A stretch of DNA of 35,093 nucleotides from an uncultured Sphingomonas sp. (GTDB taxonomy: Bacteria; Pseudomonadota; Alphaproteobacteria; Sphingomonadales; Sphingomonadaceae), in the NCBI RefSeq assembly GCF_902806285.1, contig NZ_CADCWA010000202.1, positions 1 through 35,093 on the forward strand, written 5' to 3'. Of this stretch, positions 15,098-23,157 are shown in pieces. The notes beneath the pieces were generated by a model, which worked only from the letters and a program-made list of their open reading frames with translations, made no database searches and was not told the DNA's origin. Within the stretch, counting starts at the first letter, position 1. Every line of letters begins with the position of its first letter. A program made the position numbers and the translations under genes.

Positions 15098-16007
15098 GGC
15101 TCCTGACTCAACTCCGTTCGATGGCCGCCGACCGGCCCCGCCGCATGCGCCGCGCCCGTGGCTTGCCCCACGCCTGGCGCTGCTGTGCACGCTGGCCGGT
15201 CTTGGCGCGGCTTGCAACCGCGATGAGGTTCCGGAGGGCCAGGTCATCGCGCTGGTGAACGGCACGGAGATCACCGTCGCCGAGCTGAACGAGGAGGCGC
15301 GCGCGCGCGGCATCCCCATCGGCCGCGATCCTGCGCTCAAGGCCGCGCTGGTCACGGAGTTGGTGGACCGCAAGCTGCTGGTGGAGGAAGCCCGGGCTCA
15401 GGGCTTCGACCGGCAGCCCAATTATCTGCTCGCCGAGCGCAGGTCGGACGAGGTCCTGCTCGCCCAGCAGATGCTGGCCGCCGCGGCCGAAGGCGGCAGG
15501 GTATCGGACGAGGAGCTGAAGAGGTACATCGCCGCCAACCCGGCTGCGTTCGGCCGGCGCGCGCTGGTGTCCGTTGAACAGATCGCCGTCACCGGCCGCG
15601 TGCCGGCGCAGCTGCAGCGGGCGTTGGCCCAGGCGCCGACGATCGAGCGGATGGCGCAGCTTGCCTCGGCGAACGGTCTCGGCGCAGCCCGGGCGAGCGA
15701 GACCGTAGACAGCGGCAACCCGCTCGACCCCCGCGGTCCAACGCTATCCGGGCTGGCCGAAGGGCAGAGCTTCGTCCTGCCGCGGCCGGGCGGGCTGATC
15801 GCGGGCAAGGTCGTCTCCGTCGTCCCGCAGCCCGTACCCGCGGACCAGCAACTGCAGGTCGCGCGCGACCGGCTGAAGCAGCAACGGACCCAGGCGGCAT
15901 TCGACAGGCTGCTCCGGCAGGTGCGGCCCAAGGCGCAGGTCCAGTACCAGCCAGGCTTCGCGCCGGGCTCGGCGGCGGGCGCAGCTGCGCGGCAGCCGCA
16001 AGACTGA
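15096..16007 (+). CDS. EpsD-family peptidyl-prolyl cis-trans isomerase lipoprotein
   Basis: This periplasmic SurA/parvulin-like foldase is of the kind encoded in exosortase/EPS loci. The 303-residue precursor has a proline-rich N-terminus, a hydrophobic segment and a lipobox (LGAAC, Cys40). A SurA-like helical N-domain follows (IALVNGTEITVAELNEEAR; ALVTELVDRKLLVEEA). A parvulin-like domain (about 150-260) includes RRALVSVEQIAV and the FVLPRPGGLIAGKVV stretch. The C-terminal helix is Gln-rich. The start ATG at 15096 has no recognisable Shine-Dalgarno sequence and overlaps head-to-head with the start of the opposite-strand gene. The open frame upstream (to 14943) is antisense to that gene. It probably helps fold the PEP-CTERM protein or the outer-membrane export parts. 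Confidence 0.82.
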   Translation: MAPDSTPFDGRRPAPPHAPRPWLAPRLALLCTLAGLGAACNRDEVPEGQVIALVNGTEITVAELNEEARARGIPIGRDPALKAALVTELVDRKLLVEEARAQGFDRQPNYLLAERRSDEVLLAQQMLAAAAEGGRVSDEELKRYIAANPAAFGRRALVSVEQIAVTGRVPAQLQRALAQAPTIERMAQLASANGLGAARASETVDSGNPLDPRGPTLSGLAEGQSFVLPRPGGLIAGKVVSVVPQPVPADQQLQVARDRLKQQRTQAAFDRLLRQVRPKAQVQYQPGFAPGSAAGAAARQPQD

Positions 16008-16116
16008 TCCTGGTCGACGATGGCTCGGGCGGCGGGAGCACGGCCTCCCTCAGCGCGCGGGAACGGGCGGGTCGGGATCAGCTACGATCGTCGCGGCGAC
16101 ATGTGGAGGATGGGAA

Positions 16117-16191
16117 TGGTGCCCAGGGGCGGAGTCGAACCACCGACACGACGATTTTCAGTCGTCTGCTCTACCACTGAGCTACCCGGGC
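16117..16191 (-). tRNA. tRNA-Phe (GAA)
   Basis: Read on the minus strand, it begins GCCCGGG and ends CCTGGGC-A-CCA, giving a 7-bp acceptor stem with one G-U pair. The D arm (GCTC..GAGC), the anticodon arm ACGAC-TGAAAAT-GTCGT with anticodon GAA, and the T arm with GGTTCGACTCC are all present. The CCA end is encoded (16117-16119). It is the first gene upstream of yacG on the same strand side, and its 3' end faces the exosortase/EPS region. Confidence 0.97.
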
Positions 16192-16232
16192 CCATGGCTC
16201 GCGATTTTGGGATCGCGGCGGGAAGCGCTCCC

Positions 16233-16418
16233 CTACCGGTCGTCTTCGGGCCTGTCCAGCCCGGGATCGGCTGGCGGACCGGGGATGCGGTAGCCTTCGC
16301 CGAGCCATTGCAACAGGTCGCGATCCTTGCAGCCGCGGCTGCAGAACGGCGCGTGCTCGGGCGAGGTCGGCCGGCCGCACAGGGGGCAGCCTTTGGCGGG
16401 CTTAGACGGGTTCGGCAT
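16233..16418 (-). CDS. yacG: DNA gyrase inhibitor YacG (zinc-ribbon protein)
   Basis: The 61-residue protein has the four zinc ligands in the family spacing C-X2-C-X11-C-X3-C: Cys11, Cys14, Cys26 and Cys30, within GCPLCGRP and FCSRGCKDRDLLQWL. YIP-like GYRIPGPP follows. YacG proteins bind GyrB and block DNA binding by gyrase. The frame is open far upstream, but the ATG at 16418 gives the usual length and starts just before the zinc motif. It overlaps the RNase gene by 17 bases, which is a conserved arrangement in sphingomonads. Confidence 0.93.
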   Translation of the reverse strand: MPNPSKPAKGCPLCGRPTSPEHAPFCSRGCKDRDLLQWLGEGYRIPGPPADPGLDRPEDDR

Positions 16419-17361
16419 GGCCGCCGGAGATGGCAAGCGCGGCATCGCTGCGCAAGGTGACGGCCCCACCGCGCTGCCGGGCGATGGTGAGGAGCCAGTC
16501 GGGTTCGGCCTCCAGGACCGCCGCGACGGCGGGGTGGACGGCCAGCCGGCACGGGCCATGGCCGTCGATCGCGGTCCGACGCAGCAGGGTCCGGGCTTCG
16601 AACGCGGCCCGGTCCGAGGCCAGCTCCAGCAGTGAGGGGTGGCGGCGCGGGCGAACGACCTGCAGGAAGCCGAAGCCGTTGACGGCCGTCCGCTCGAATT
16701 GTGTTGCCCCCAGCGCTGCGTCGAGCGCCGCCGCCGCCCGCTGCCGCGGCTCCTTGCCGGGGGCCGTCGGAAGGTCGATGCCGATCGAGCCGCCGATGCC
16801 CAAGCGGCGGATCGCCGCACCCGCGGCGGCTGCTCCCGCCACCGCCAGCTCGGGTGGCGGCAGAGTGCCGTCGACGTCGATCAGCGTCATGGCGGGCGTG
16901 AGATGGAGCTTGAGCTCGCCGCCCGAGAAGCGGACGGTTCCGGTTCGGGCCTCCTCCAGCAGGTCGGACCAGCCCGCCCGCGCCAAGGGGTCGTCGCGCC
17001 CGGGCGGGAACGGGAGCGGCTTGCCCAGGATGGCGAAGAGAGACGGAAGTGCCTCCGTCATCCGGCCGAGGCTTCGTTTCCACGGTTCCGGACCTGGGAT
17101 GGCCTCGCGCGTGATCTCCACCCGGATAGCCGCGCCTTCGCTCACGCCGCCAGGGCGCTGGGGCAACAGCACCTCCACCCCATCGTTCGTAACGGCGAGC
17201 GCGTTGCGCCCGCCTGTCCCGACGCTGCGCAGGCGGCCTTCCACGACCGAACCCGCCGGAACCGTACCGTCGAGCAGCACCCGCGCCTCGACGATGCGGT
17301 TCCCGTCGACCAGCACGGCCCGGGTCTCACCGATGCCGCGCTCGAGCAGCCAGTCAGGCAA
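16402..17361 (-). CDS. Ribonuclease E/G family protein (short form)
   Basis: This is an endoribonuclease-like protein of RNA turnover and rRNA processing. The 319-residue chain begins LPDWLLERGIGETRAVLVDGNR (read as Met-Pro-Asp from a TTG start). An S1-like RNA-binding part follows (about 25-100), then the catalytic core with TLIDVDGT and IGIDLPT. These hold the two Asp residues expected to bind the metal ion. The C-terminal part has no CPxCxGTG zinc-link motif, so it is shorter than classical RNase G (about 490). The start is a TTG at 17361 inside the end of maf; the long upstream open frame is only the antisense-like shadow of maf. It is translationally coupled to maf and yacG. Confidence 0.85.
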   Translation of the reverse strand: MPDWLLERGIGETRAVLVDGNRIVEARVLLDGTVPAGSVVEGRLRSVGTGGRNALAVTNDGVEVLLPQRPGGVSEGAAIRVEITREAIPGPEPWKRSLGRMTEALPSLFAILGKPLPFPPGRDDPLARAGWSDLLEEARTGTVRFSGGELKLHLTPAMTLIDVDGTLPPPELAVAGAAAAGAAIRRLGIGGSIGIDLPTAPGKEPRQRAAAALDAALGATQFERTAVNGFGFLQVVRPRRHPSLLELASDRAAFEARTLLRRTAIDGHGPCRLAVHPAVAAVLEAEPDWLLTIARQRGGAVTLRSDAALAISGGHAEPV

Positions 17362-17923
17362 GCGGATGGCCCGCGGACTTGAGCAGGTGCCGGGTCTCGG
17401 CGAGCGGCAGGCCGACGACGTTGGAATAGCTGCCCGCGATGTGGCGGACGTAGACCTCGCCATAGCCTTGCAGGGCATAGCCCCCGGCCTTGCCGCGCCA
17501 CTCGCCATGGCCGGCGTAGAAGTCGATCTCCTCGCGCGACAGGCGCTTCATGGCAATGGTGGTCTCGACCACGCGGCTGCGCAGCGCACCGGGCTGGGCC
17601 AGGGCGACGCCCGTCATGACCCGATGGCGACGGCCGGACAGCAGGGCCATGCAGCGGCGGAGCGTCCCCTCGTCCTCCACCTTGGGCAGGATGCGGCGGC
17701 CGACCGCCACGACCGTGTCCGCGGCGAGCACCAGCGCCGCGGGCTCGACCGCCGCGACCGCTCGCGCCTTTTCCTCGGCCAGGCGCAGCGCATGGACGCG
17801 GGGCAACTCGTCTTTCGGCACGCTCTCGTCGATGTCCGCCGGGAGCACCGCGTCTGGGATAACTCCGATCCGGGCGAGCAGGTCGAGGCGGCGCGGGCTC
17901 GCCGAGGCGAGGATCAGCCGCAC
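17354..17923 (-). CDS. maf: Maf-family nucleotide pyrophosphatase
   Basis: This cytoplasmic nucleoside-triphosphate pyrophosphatase acts on modified or non-canonical nucleotides. The 189-residue protein shows the full set of family motifs: LASASPRRLDLL (4-15), AADTVVAVG, EWRGKAGGYALQG and GSYSNVVGLPLAET. The start is a GTG at 17923, only 9 bases after the infA stop. There is no strong ribosome-binding site, so translation is probably coupled to infA. Length and motifs are normal. Confidence 0.95.
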   Translation of the reverse strand: MRLILASASPRRLDLLARIGVIPDAVLPADIDESVPKDELPRVHALRLAEEKARAVAAVEPAALVLAADTVVAVGRRILPKVEDEGTLRRCMALLSGRRHRVMTGVALAQPGALRSRVVETTIAMKRLSREEIDFYAGHGEWRGKAGGYALQGYGEVYVRHIAGSYSNVVGLPLAETRHLLKSAGHPLA

Positions 17924-17932
17924 CGGGGCGGC

Positions 17933-18184
17933 TTAACCGGTATAGCCGGGCGGCCCGGCGCGGCCAGGCATGAAGCGGTAGGTGATCCGCCCCTTGGTCA
18001 GGTCGTAGGGTGTCAGCTCGACCAGCACCTCGTCGCCGGTGAGCACGCGGATGCGGTTCTTGCGCATCTTGCCCGCGGTGTGCCCCAGGATCTCATGGCC
18101 GTTCTCGAGCTCGACGCGGAACATGGCATTGGGCAGCAGTTCGACCACCCGGCCGCGCATCTCGAGCAATTCTTCCTTGGCCAT
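17933..18184 (-). CDS. infA: Translation initiation factor IF-1
   Basis: This OB-fold factor occupies the ribosomal A site during initiation. The sequence [38 protein letters not shown] and [19 protein letters not shown] matches the family end to end. At 83 residues it is about 11 longer than the usual 72; a Gly/Pro-rich tail follows the normal end RITYRF. AAGGA stands at good spacing before the ATG (18190-18194 on the plus strand). It is the first gene of the unit infA-maf-RNase-yacG. Confidence 0.97.
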   Translation of the reverse strand: MAKEELLEMRGRVVELLPNAMFRVELENGHEILGHTAGKMRKNRIRVLTGDEVLVELTPYDLTKGRITYRFMPGRAGPPGYTG

Positions 18185-18344
18185 GCAATTCCTTGTGAGA
18201 GAATGAAGTCGCGGCCCCTTAGCCGGGGAGCGCCGAAAAGGGAAGGCGGGCGGGAAGTCGGGGCCTGACGCGGCGCAGCGGCGCTTGCGGGAGGAAGCGG
18301 CCGCCGATCGTTCAAGCAGGGCGGAGCTCGACAGGACAGCTCAA

Positions 18345-19067
18345 CTAATACCAATTTTTCAGCGGATGAGGGCGCTCTTCCGGAGGCGGTTGCAAGCTTT
18401 CAGGTCCACGATAGTCGATGCTCAGGTGGCATACCGCAGGCGCCGAGGCCGTTGCGCCGATGTAACCGGACAGGAGGACGATCTGGCGGCGGTCAGGCTG
18501 GACATGGAAAGTCTCTTTGCCGATCACCGCCCCCTCACCGGTGCCAGGAAGGAGCTCACGGTTCTTTGGAGTGCTCCTTTCTTGCTTATTCGATGAGTTT
18601 GGCACGGGAGGGCCCCAAGTCTCGCGCAGATACTGCAGGAGCTGATCGTGCGCGCGCCTGCAATGGGCAGGTGAGACGTCGCCTCTTAAGAACTTGCGCA
18701 GACGAATAGCGGAAAGGTTCCTCTGCTGATTGAAGATGACCTCCGGAAGCAGCGCGACACCAGCCGTCGGGGGAACGTGCGAGTCTTGCCTTGGGCTCAG
18801 CGCGCAACCTTTGAGCGACATTTCGACCCGGCACCTACGCAGCGACTCCGCCGTCCACGTGATACCGGGGTAGGCGGTCAGGGCGTCGTCGAAGTCCATG
18901 CCGAAGGTGAACGGCCCCCAGCCATCGAACGACTTCCTTTCGGGTTGAGGCATGTCTTCCCGCTGTGATTTCGCTGCAGCCGCGAAGGGGTAGTCTGCAG
19001 AGCCACGCTCGGAACATGCGCCCGGAGTCAGCCCGAGAGCAAGAAAGAGGAGAGGCCGTAACACCAC
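18345..19067 (-). CDS. Hypothetical lipoprotein
   Basis: I do not recognise this 240-residue protein. It has a short signal sequence with a lipobox-like LTPGAC (Cys18). The soluble body has four further cysteines before position 150 and the motifs WGPFTFGMDFDDALTAYPG and SYIGA-like regions near the C-terminus. FTFGMDFDDAL recalls small periplasmic proteins in which a short repeat precedes a beta domain, but that is not an identification. The start is one of two adjacent GTG codons (19067, 19064), with no clear ribosome-binding site. It stands alone between infA and the S41 peptidase gene. Confidence 0.6.
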   Translation of the reverse strand: MVLRPLLFLALGLTPGACSERGSADYPFAAAAKSQREDMPQPERKSFDGWGPFTFGMDFDDALTAYPGITWTAESLRRCRVEMSLKGCALSPRQDSHVPPTAGVALLPEVIFNQQRNLSAIRLRKFLRGDVSPAHCRRAHDQLLQYLRETWGPPVPNSSNKQERSTPKNRELLPGTGEGAVIGKETFHVQPDRRQIVLLSGYIGATASAPAVCHLSIDYRGPESLQPPPEERPHPLKNWY

Positions 19068-19179
19068 TGTATTCTAACAGCCCCACCTGCGATTCCCAGC
19101 CGATCGGTCGACCGGTCGCAACCTCCACGGCCCGAACATCCGAAATGCACCAGCGGGGTTCCAGAAAGAGGCCCGAACG

Positions 19180-19217
19180 GCGCTCCCGCATTCCTCCGAA
19201 AGGGCGAGCGGGAGCGC
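19180..19217 (-). terminator. Hairpin directly after the S41 peptidase gene
   Basis: The arms GCGCTCCCGC (19180-19189) and GCGGGAGCGC (19208-19217) form a perfect 10-bp stem with an 18-base loop. It begins 2 bases after the S41 stop in the direction of transcription. No T-run follows, so it may protect the 3' end or act with Rho. Confidence 0.45.
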
Positions 19218-19219
19218 GG

Positions 19220-20689
19220 TCAGTAGGCGCCCGGCAGATCGCGCTCGATCGTGCCCCTCGGCTGCGCCGGCGTGATCAGTTCCGTCCCGCCTCGGCCCTT
19301 GCTCGTGCCCGGCGTGCCTGCACTCTGTGCACCTGCGGCACCGCCGATCGGAGTGCAGGCGCGGCCTGCCAGAAAGTCGAGGGCTGTCCTGATCGAGGCT
19401 TCCTGCGCGTTCCCGAGCTGATTGGACAAGTCGTCGGGCGCGCGGCAGGTCGACTGGAAGTTGCTCGCAAGACCGTTGAAGTAATCGCCTTGCCGGTTTG
19501 CGTTCTGGGTGGCGAAGGCCAGGATGCGGAGCCGGTCGTCGCACTGGGGACGATCAATGGCGATCTGGCCAACCGGCTTGCCGAACGTGTTCGAACCGAT
19601 CAGCGCGGCGTTGGCGCCGAGGTAAGGCAGGACGGAGTTCATGACCAACTCGCTAGCCGAGGCCGAACTGCCGGTTCCGATGAAGGCGACCTTTGTCGCC
19701 GCGATCGATTCCGGCTGAGGCATGAAGAAGACGGTCTGGTTGTTGGAGGCCTTTTCCGGCCGGAAGACAGTATAGGACAGCACGTCGGAGGTTGAACGAT
19801 TGCCCAGCAGGAGGTTGGTGAGCAGTTCGGCAACACGAACGAGGCCGCCCCCGTTGTAGCGAAGGTCAACGATCACCTCGGTGATCCCTTGCGCCTTGAA
19901 CTGGGCGAAGGCGGCGCGGAGGTCCCGTTCCGCCGGCTCCCCGATGAAGGTGCGCAGGTTGATGTATCCGACCTTCTTGCCGTTATCGTTGATGATGCCA
20001 GCGCCGTAACGGTCCGAGACAGGGTCGATCTCGAACTGGGCCTTTGTCAGCGTCACGTCGCGGACGGTGCCATCCTTTTCGCGCACCCGCAGGACACGGG
20101 TCACGCCGGCGTCGCCGGGACCGAGCGCTCTCGAGACCCCAGCTGGACCTTCAGCCGCGAGAATGTCCTTGACCGTGACGAGGTCGGTCGGACCGCCGCC
20201 AATTGCGAGAATCTCGGCTCCACGGTCGATCCCCGCGGCGAAGGCTGGCGTGCCCTCGAAGGTTTCCGCGACGATGACCCGGCCCTCGCCCAGCTCGCTG
20301 GTAACGCGAAAACCGAAGCCGGCGGTGGCGCCGGAGGAGAAAAAGGCGTTCTCCTCGGCGATGGAGGTGGTGAAGGTGAAGAAGCGGTCGCGGTTCTGGG
20401 CCCGCGCTGGAGCCACCAGCGCGTCGATATAAGCCTGTACCGTCGAGAAGTTCGCAGGATCGACGCTCGTGTCGAGCAGCTCGGGGTAGAGGTAGAATTC
20501 GCGCAGCTGCGCCAGCGCAAAGTTCTGGCGTTCGCGCAGCGAGCAGCCCGCGCCGGTGGTAGGCGGTGGATTGCTGCCCGGCGGCGGCGTGACACCGGAC
20601 CGGTCGTCGCCGCCGCCACCGCCTCCACCACAGGCGGACAGCAGAGCCAGGATCGCGACCGTCGCGGTGAGTCTTCTACCCTTCTTCAA
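19220..20689 (-). CDS. S41-family (C-terminal processing-like) peptidase, lipoprotein
   Basis: This periplasmic serine protease has a PDZ-like and a tail-specific-protease domain. The precursor begins KKGRRLTATVAILALLSAC (Cys20 lipobox), followed by eight glycines and a Pro/Ser-rich linker. The PDZ-like part includes AETFEGTPAFAAGIDRGAEILAI. The catalytic core has VDLRYNGGGLV, then GTGSSASASELVMN with Ser342 as the probable nucleophile, and NTFGKPVGQ with Lys371. The frame runs to a TTG at 20710. I prefer the TTG at 20689 because GGAGG stands 5 bases before it and it gives a classical basic-hydrophobic lipoprotein signal. It lies downstream of hppA but is separated from it by a terminator. 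Confidence 0.88.
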   Translation of the reverse strand: MKKGRRLTATVAILALLSACGGGGGGGDDRSGVTPPPGSNPPPTTGAGCSLRERQNFALAQLREFYLYPELLDTSVDPANFSTVQAYIDALVAPARAQNRDRFFTFTTSIAEENAFFSSGATAGFGFRVTSELGEGRVIVAETFEGTPAFAAGIDRGAEILAIGGGPTDLVTVKDILAAEGPAGVSRALGPGDAGVTRVLRVREKDGTVRDVTLTKAQFEIDPVSDRYGAGIINDNGKKVGYINLRTFIGEPAERDLRAAFAQFKAQGITEVIVDLRYNGGGLVRVAELLTNLLLGNRSTSDVLSYTVFRPEKASNNQTVFFMPQPESIAATKVAFIGTGSSASASELVMNSVLPYLGANAALIGSNTFGKPVGQIAIDRPQCDDRLRILAFATQNANRQGDYFNGLASNFQSTCRAPDDLSNQLGNAQEASIRTALDFLAGRACTPIGGAAGAQSAGTPGTSKGRGGTELITPAQPRGTIERDLPGAY

Positions 20690-20763
20690 CGCGACCTCCG
20701 GACTCGACAACTTCTACCCGACTGGCAGTGATGAACCTTTCCCGTCAGAAATCAAAGCTGTAA

Positions 20764-20800
20764 ACGAAACCCCGCCACAACAGCCCGGGCTGGCGGGGGC
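20764..20800 (-). terminator. Intrinsic terminator of hppA
   Basis: On the minus strand CCCCGCCA, a 13-base loop and TGGCGGGG are followed by TTTCGTTT (arms 20791-20798 and 20770-20777). It lies 12 bases after the hppA stop and before the S41 gene. GC-rich stem plus T-rich tail fits a Rho-independent terminator. Confidence 0.8.
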
Positions 20801-20809
20801 TAGCCGTCT

Positions 20810-22978
20810 CTACCCCGCGCCGTGCCCCGCAAGTGCCGCGAGCAGCAGTAGGGCGACGATGTTCGTGATCTTGATCATCGGGTTGACGGCCGGGCCGGCG
20901 GTGTCCTTGTAGGGGTCGCCGACCGTGTCGCCGGTCACCGCGGCCTTGTGCGCTTCGGAGCCCTTGCCGCCGTAATTGCCGTCCTCGATGTACTTCTTGG
21001 CATTGTCCCACGCGCCGCCGCCGCTGGTCATGGAGATCGCCACGAACAGGCCGGACACGATCACGCCGAGCAGCAGCGCGCCCAGCGCCGCGAAGCCCTG
21101 CTCGCGGCCGGCGACGGCGGCGATGATGAAGTAGACCGCGATGGGCGCCAGCACCGGCAGCAAGGAGGGGACGATCATCTCCTTGATCGCCGCCTTGGTC
21201 ACCAGGTCCACGGTGCGCGCATAGTTGGGGCGGCTGGTGCCGTCCATGATGCCGGGGTTGCTGCGGAACTGGTCGCGGACGTCGATCACCACGTCGCCCG
21301 CGGCGCGGCCGACGGCGGTCATGCCCATCGCCCCGAACAGATAAGGCAGCAGCGCGCCCAGCAGCAGGCCGACTACCACGTACGGGTTGGACAGGGAGAA
21401 ATCGACCGAGTTGGGCGCAATGCCGAGCTCGCCCGAGAACTCCTGCAGGTCGGTAGTGTAGGCCCCGAACAGCACCAGCGCCGCCAGCGCGGCGGAGCCG
21501 ATCGCGTAGCCCTTGGTCACCGCCTTGGTGGTGTTGCCGACCGCGTCCAGCGCGTCCGTGCGGGCGCGGACCTCGTCCTCCAGGCCGGCCATCTCGGCGA
21601 TGCCGCCGGCGTTGTCGGTGACCGGGCCGTAGGCGTCGAGCGCCACCACCATCCCGGCCAGCGCCAGCATCGCGGTCGCGGCGAAGGCGATGCCGATGAG
21701 GCCGGCGAGCAGGTAGGAGGCGATGATCGCGACGCAGATCACGAGGGTCGGCAGGGCGGTCGATTCGAGGCTGATCGCCAGGCCCTGGATGACGTTGGTG
21801 CCGTGGCCGGTCTCCGACGCCTTGGCGATCGACTTGACCGGCCGGTAGTTGGTCCCGGTGTAATATTCGGTGATCCACACCAGCAGGCCGGTAACGGCCA
21901 GGCCGATCATCATGCACCAGAACAGGTCCCAGCCCGTGAAGCCGCCGGTCTGCTGAGCGACGGCCGAGCCGAGCTCCAGGTCGGTGCCGGCCGCTTCCTG
22001 CCCGCCGATCACGGCGCTGAGGTCGCCCAGGGTCATCCAGGTGACGAGCAGCAGGGCAGGGACCGACAGCAGCGCCGTGGTCCAGAAGCCCTTGTAGAGC
22101 GCGCCCATGATCGACTGGCCGCGGCCGAGGCGGACCATGTAGGTGCCGATGATGGAGGTGATGATGCACACGCCGCCGACGATCAGCGGCAGGGACATCA
22201 GCGCGGTGATGTCGGCCGCCGCGGTGCCGATCAGCAGGGCGGTCAGCACCATGGTCGCGCCCACGGTCACGACGTAGGTCTCGAACAGGTCGGCGGCCAT
22301 GCCCGCGCAGTCGCCGACGTTGTCGCCGACATTGTCCGCGATCACCGCGGGGTTGCGGGGATCGTCCTCGGGGATCCCGGCCTCGACCTTGCCGACGAGG
22401 TCCGCGCCGACGTCCGCGGCCTTGGTGAAGATGCCGCCGCCGAGACGCGCGAAGATGGAGATGAGCGAGGCGCCGAACGCCAGTGCGACGAGCGCGTCGA
22501 CCACCACACGGCTGTTAGGCTCGTGTCCCTGGAGAGCGACCAGCACATAGAACAGCACGGAGATGGCGAGCAGCGCCAGGCCAGCGACCAGCATGCCGGT
22601 AATCGCGCCCGACCGGAACGCAGTGGTGAGCCCGCCCTGGAGGCTGGTGCGCGCGGCTTCGGCCGTGCGGACGTTGGCCCGGACCGAGATATTCATGCCG
22701 ATATAACCGGCGACACCCGACAGGATGGCGCCCGTCACGAAGCCGATCGCGGGGGTGAGCCCGAGGAACAAGCCCACCAGCACCGCCACGACCACGCCAA
22801 CGATGGCGATGGTGGTATACTGGCGGCCGAGATAGGCTTGGGCGCCTTCCTGGATCGCGCCGGCGATGTCCACCATCCGCTGGTTCCCGGCGGGCGCCCT
22901 CAGCACCTGGCCGCTGGTCAGCACTCCGTAAAGGACGGCGATCACCCCGCAGGCGATCGCGATCAGAACGATTGTCAT
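20810..22978 (-). CDS. hppA: Membrane-bound proton-translocating pyrophosphatase
   Basis: It couples hydrolysis of pyrophosphate to proton export across the inner membrane. The 722-residue protein has about 16 helices and the substrate-site motif [21 protein letters not shown], followed by [19 protein letters not shown] (seen as separate blocks). [18 protein letters not shown] carries the Lys/Thr pair that marks the potassium-independent, proton-pumping subfamily. The C-terminal part has the second acidic motif around [21 protein letters not shown]. The frame is open to 23026, but the ATG at 22978 starts directly at the first helix ([18 protein letters not shown]). It follows thiL on the same strand and ends in its own terminator. 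Confidence 0.96.
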   Translation of the reverse strand: MTIVLIAIACGVIAVLYGVLTSGQVLRAPAGNQRMVDIAGAIQEGAQAYLGRQYTTIAIVGVVVAVLVGLFLGLTPAIGFVTGAILSGVAGYIGMNISVRANVRTAEAARTSLQGGLTTAFRSGAITGMLVAGLALLAISVLFYVLVALQGHEPNSRVVVDALVALAFGASLISIFARLGGGIFTKAADVGADLVGKVEAGIPEDDPRNPAVIADNVGDNVGDCAGMAADLFETYVVTVGATMVLTALLIGTAAADITALMSLPLIVGGVCIITSIIGTYMVRLGRGQSIMGALYKGFWTTALLSVPALLLVTWMTLGDLSAVIGGQEAAGTDLELGSAVAQQTGGFTGWDLFWCMMIGLAVTGLLVWITEYYTGTNYRPVKSIAKASETGHGTNVIQGLAISLESTALPTLVICVAIIASYLLAGLIGIAFAATAMLALAGMVVALDAYGPVTDNAGGIAEMAGLEDEVRARTDALDAVGNTTKAVTKGYAIGSAALAALVLFGAYTTDLQEFSGELGIAPNSVDFSLSNPYVVVGLLLGALLPYLFGAMGMTAVGRAAGDVVIDVRDQFRSNPGIMDGTSRPNYARTVDLVTKAAIKEMIVPSLLPVLAPIAVYFIIAAVAGREQGFAALGALLLGVIVSGLFVAISMTSGGGAWDNAKKYIEDGNYGGKGSEAHKAAVTGDTVGDPYKDTAGPAVNPMIKITNIVALLLLAALAGHGAG

Positions 22979-23067
22979 GAGGTGAACATTCCCCTGTTCA
23001 GTTCGGCCACGGCAGAGCGCCGCCACAAGAAACCTGACGGGGTGTTAAGGGGGCGGAAAGGGGCTGT

Positions 23068-23157
23068 CTAGGCTAGCCACAGCGCGGTCAGCGCGCCCGA
23101 TGCCAGACCGGCACAGGCGACCGCCCACCGGCGCCAGCTAGAAAGAGCGATGTTCAT
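23068..23157 (-). CDS. Possible 29-residue single-helix membrane peptide
   Basis: This small frame starts with an ATG inside the last codons of thiL (20-base overlap) and ends before hppA. The product has a short basic stretch (SSWRRW) and one hydrophobic helix (AVACAGLASGALTALWLA). GGAG lies 10 bases before the ATG. It would fill the thiL-hppA gap with a typical bacterial micro-membrane protein. It has no recognised family and may be chance. Confidence 0.3.
   Translation of the reverse strand: MNIALSSWRRWAVACAGLASGALTALWLA

Noticed and set aside
16117-16191. tRNA-Phe as attachment site of an EPS island
   Set aside because: The tRNA 3' end faces the EPS region, but no integrase and no second copy of the tRNA end is visible in the window.
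16430-18268. A 612-codon plus-strand frame opposite yacG, RNase, maf and infA
   Set aside because: The minus-strand genes are clearly recognisable; this is a shadow frame.
20948-23071. A 707-codon open frame on the plus strand opposite hppA
   Set aside because: It is the mirror of the hppA coding frame in high-GC DNA; its product is low-complexity (His, Gly, Asp, Arg) without domain features.
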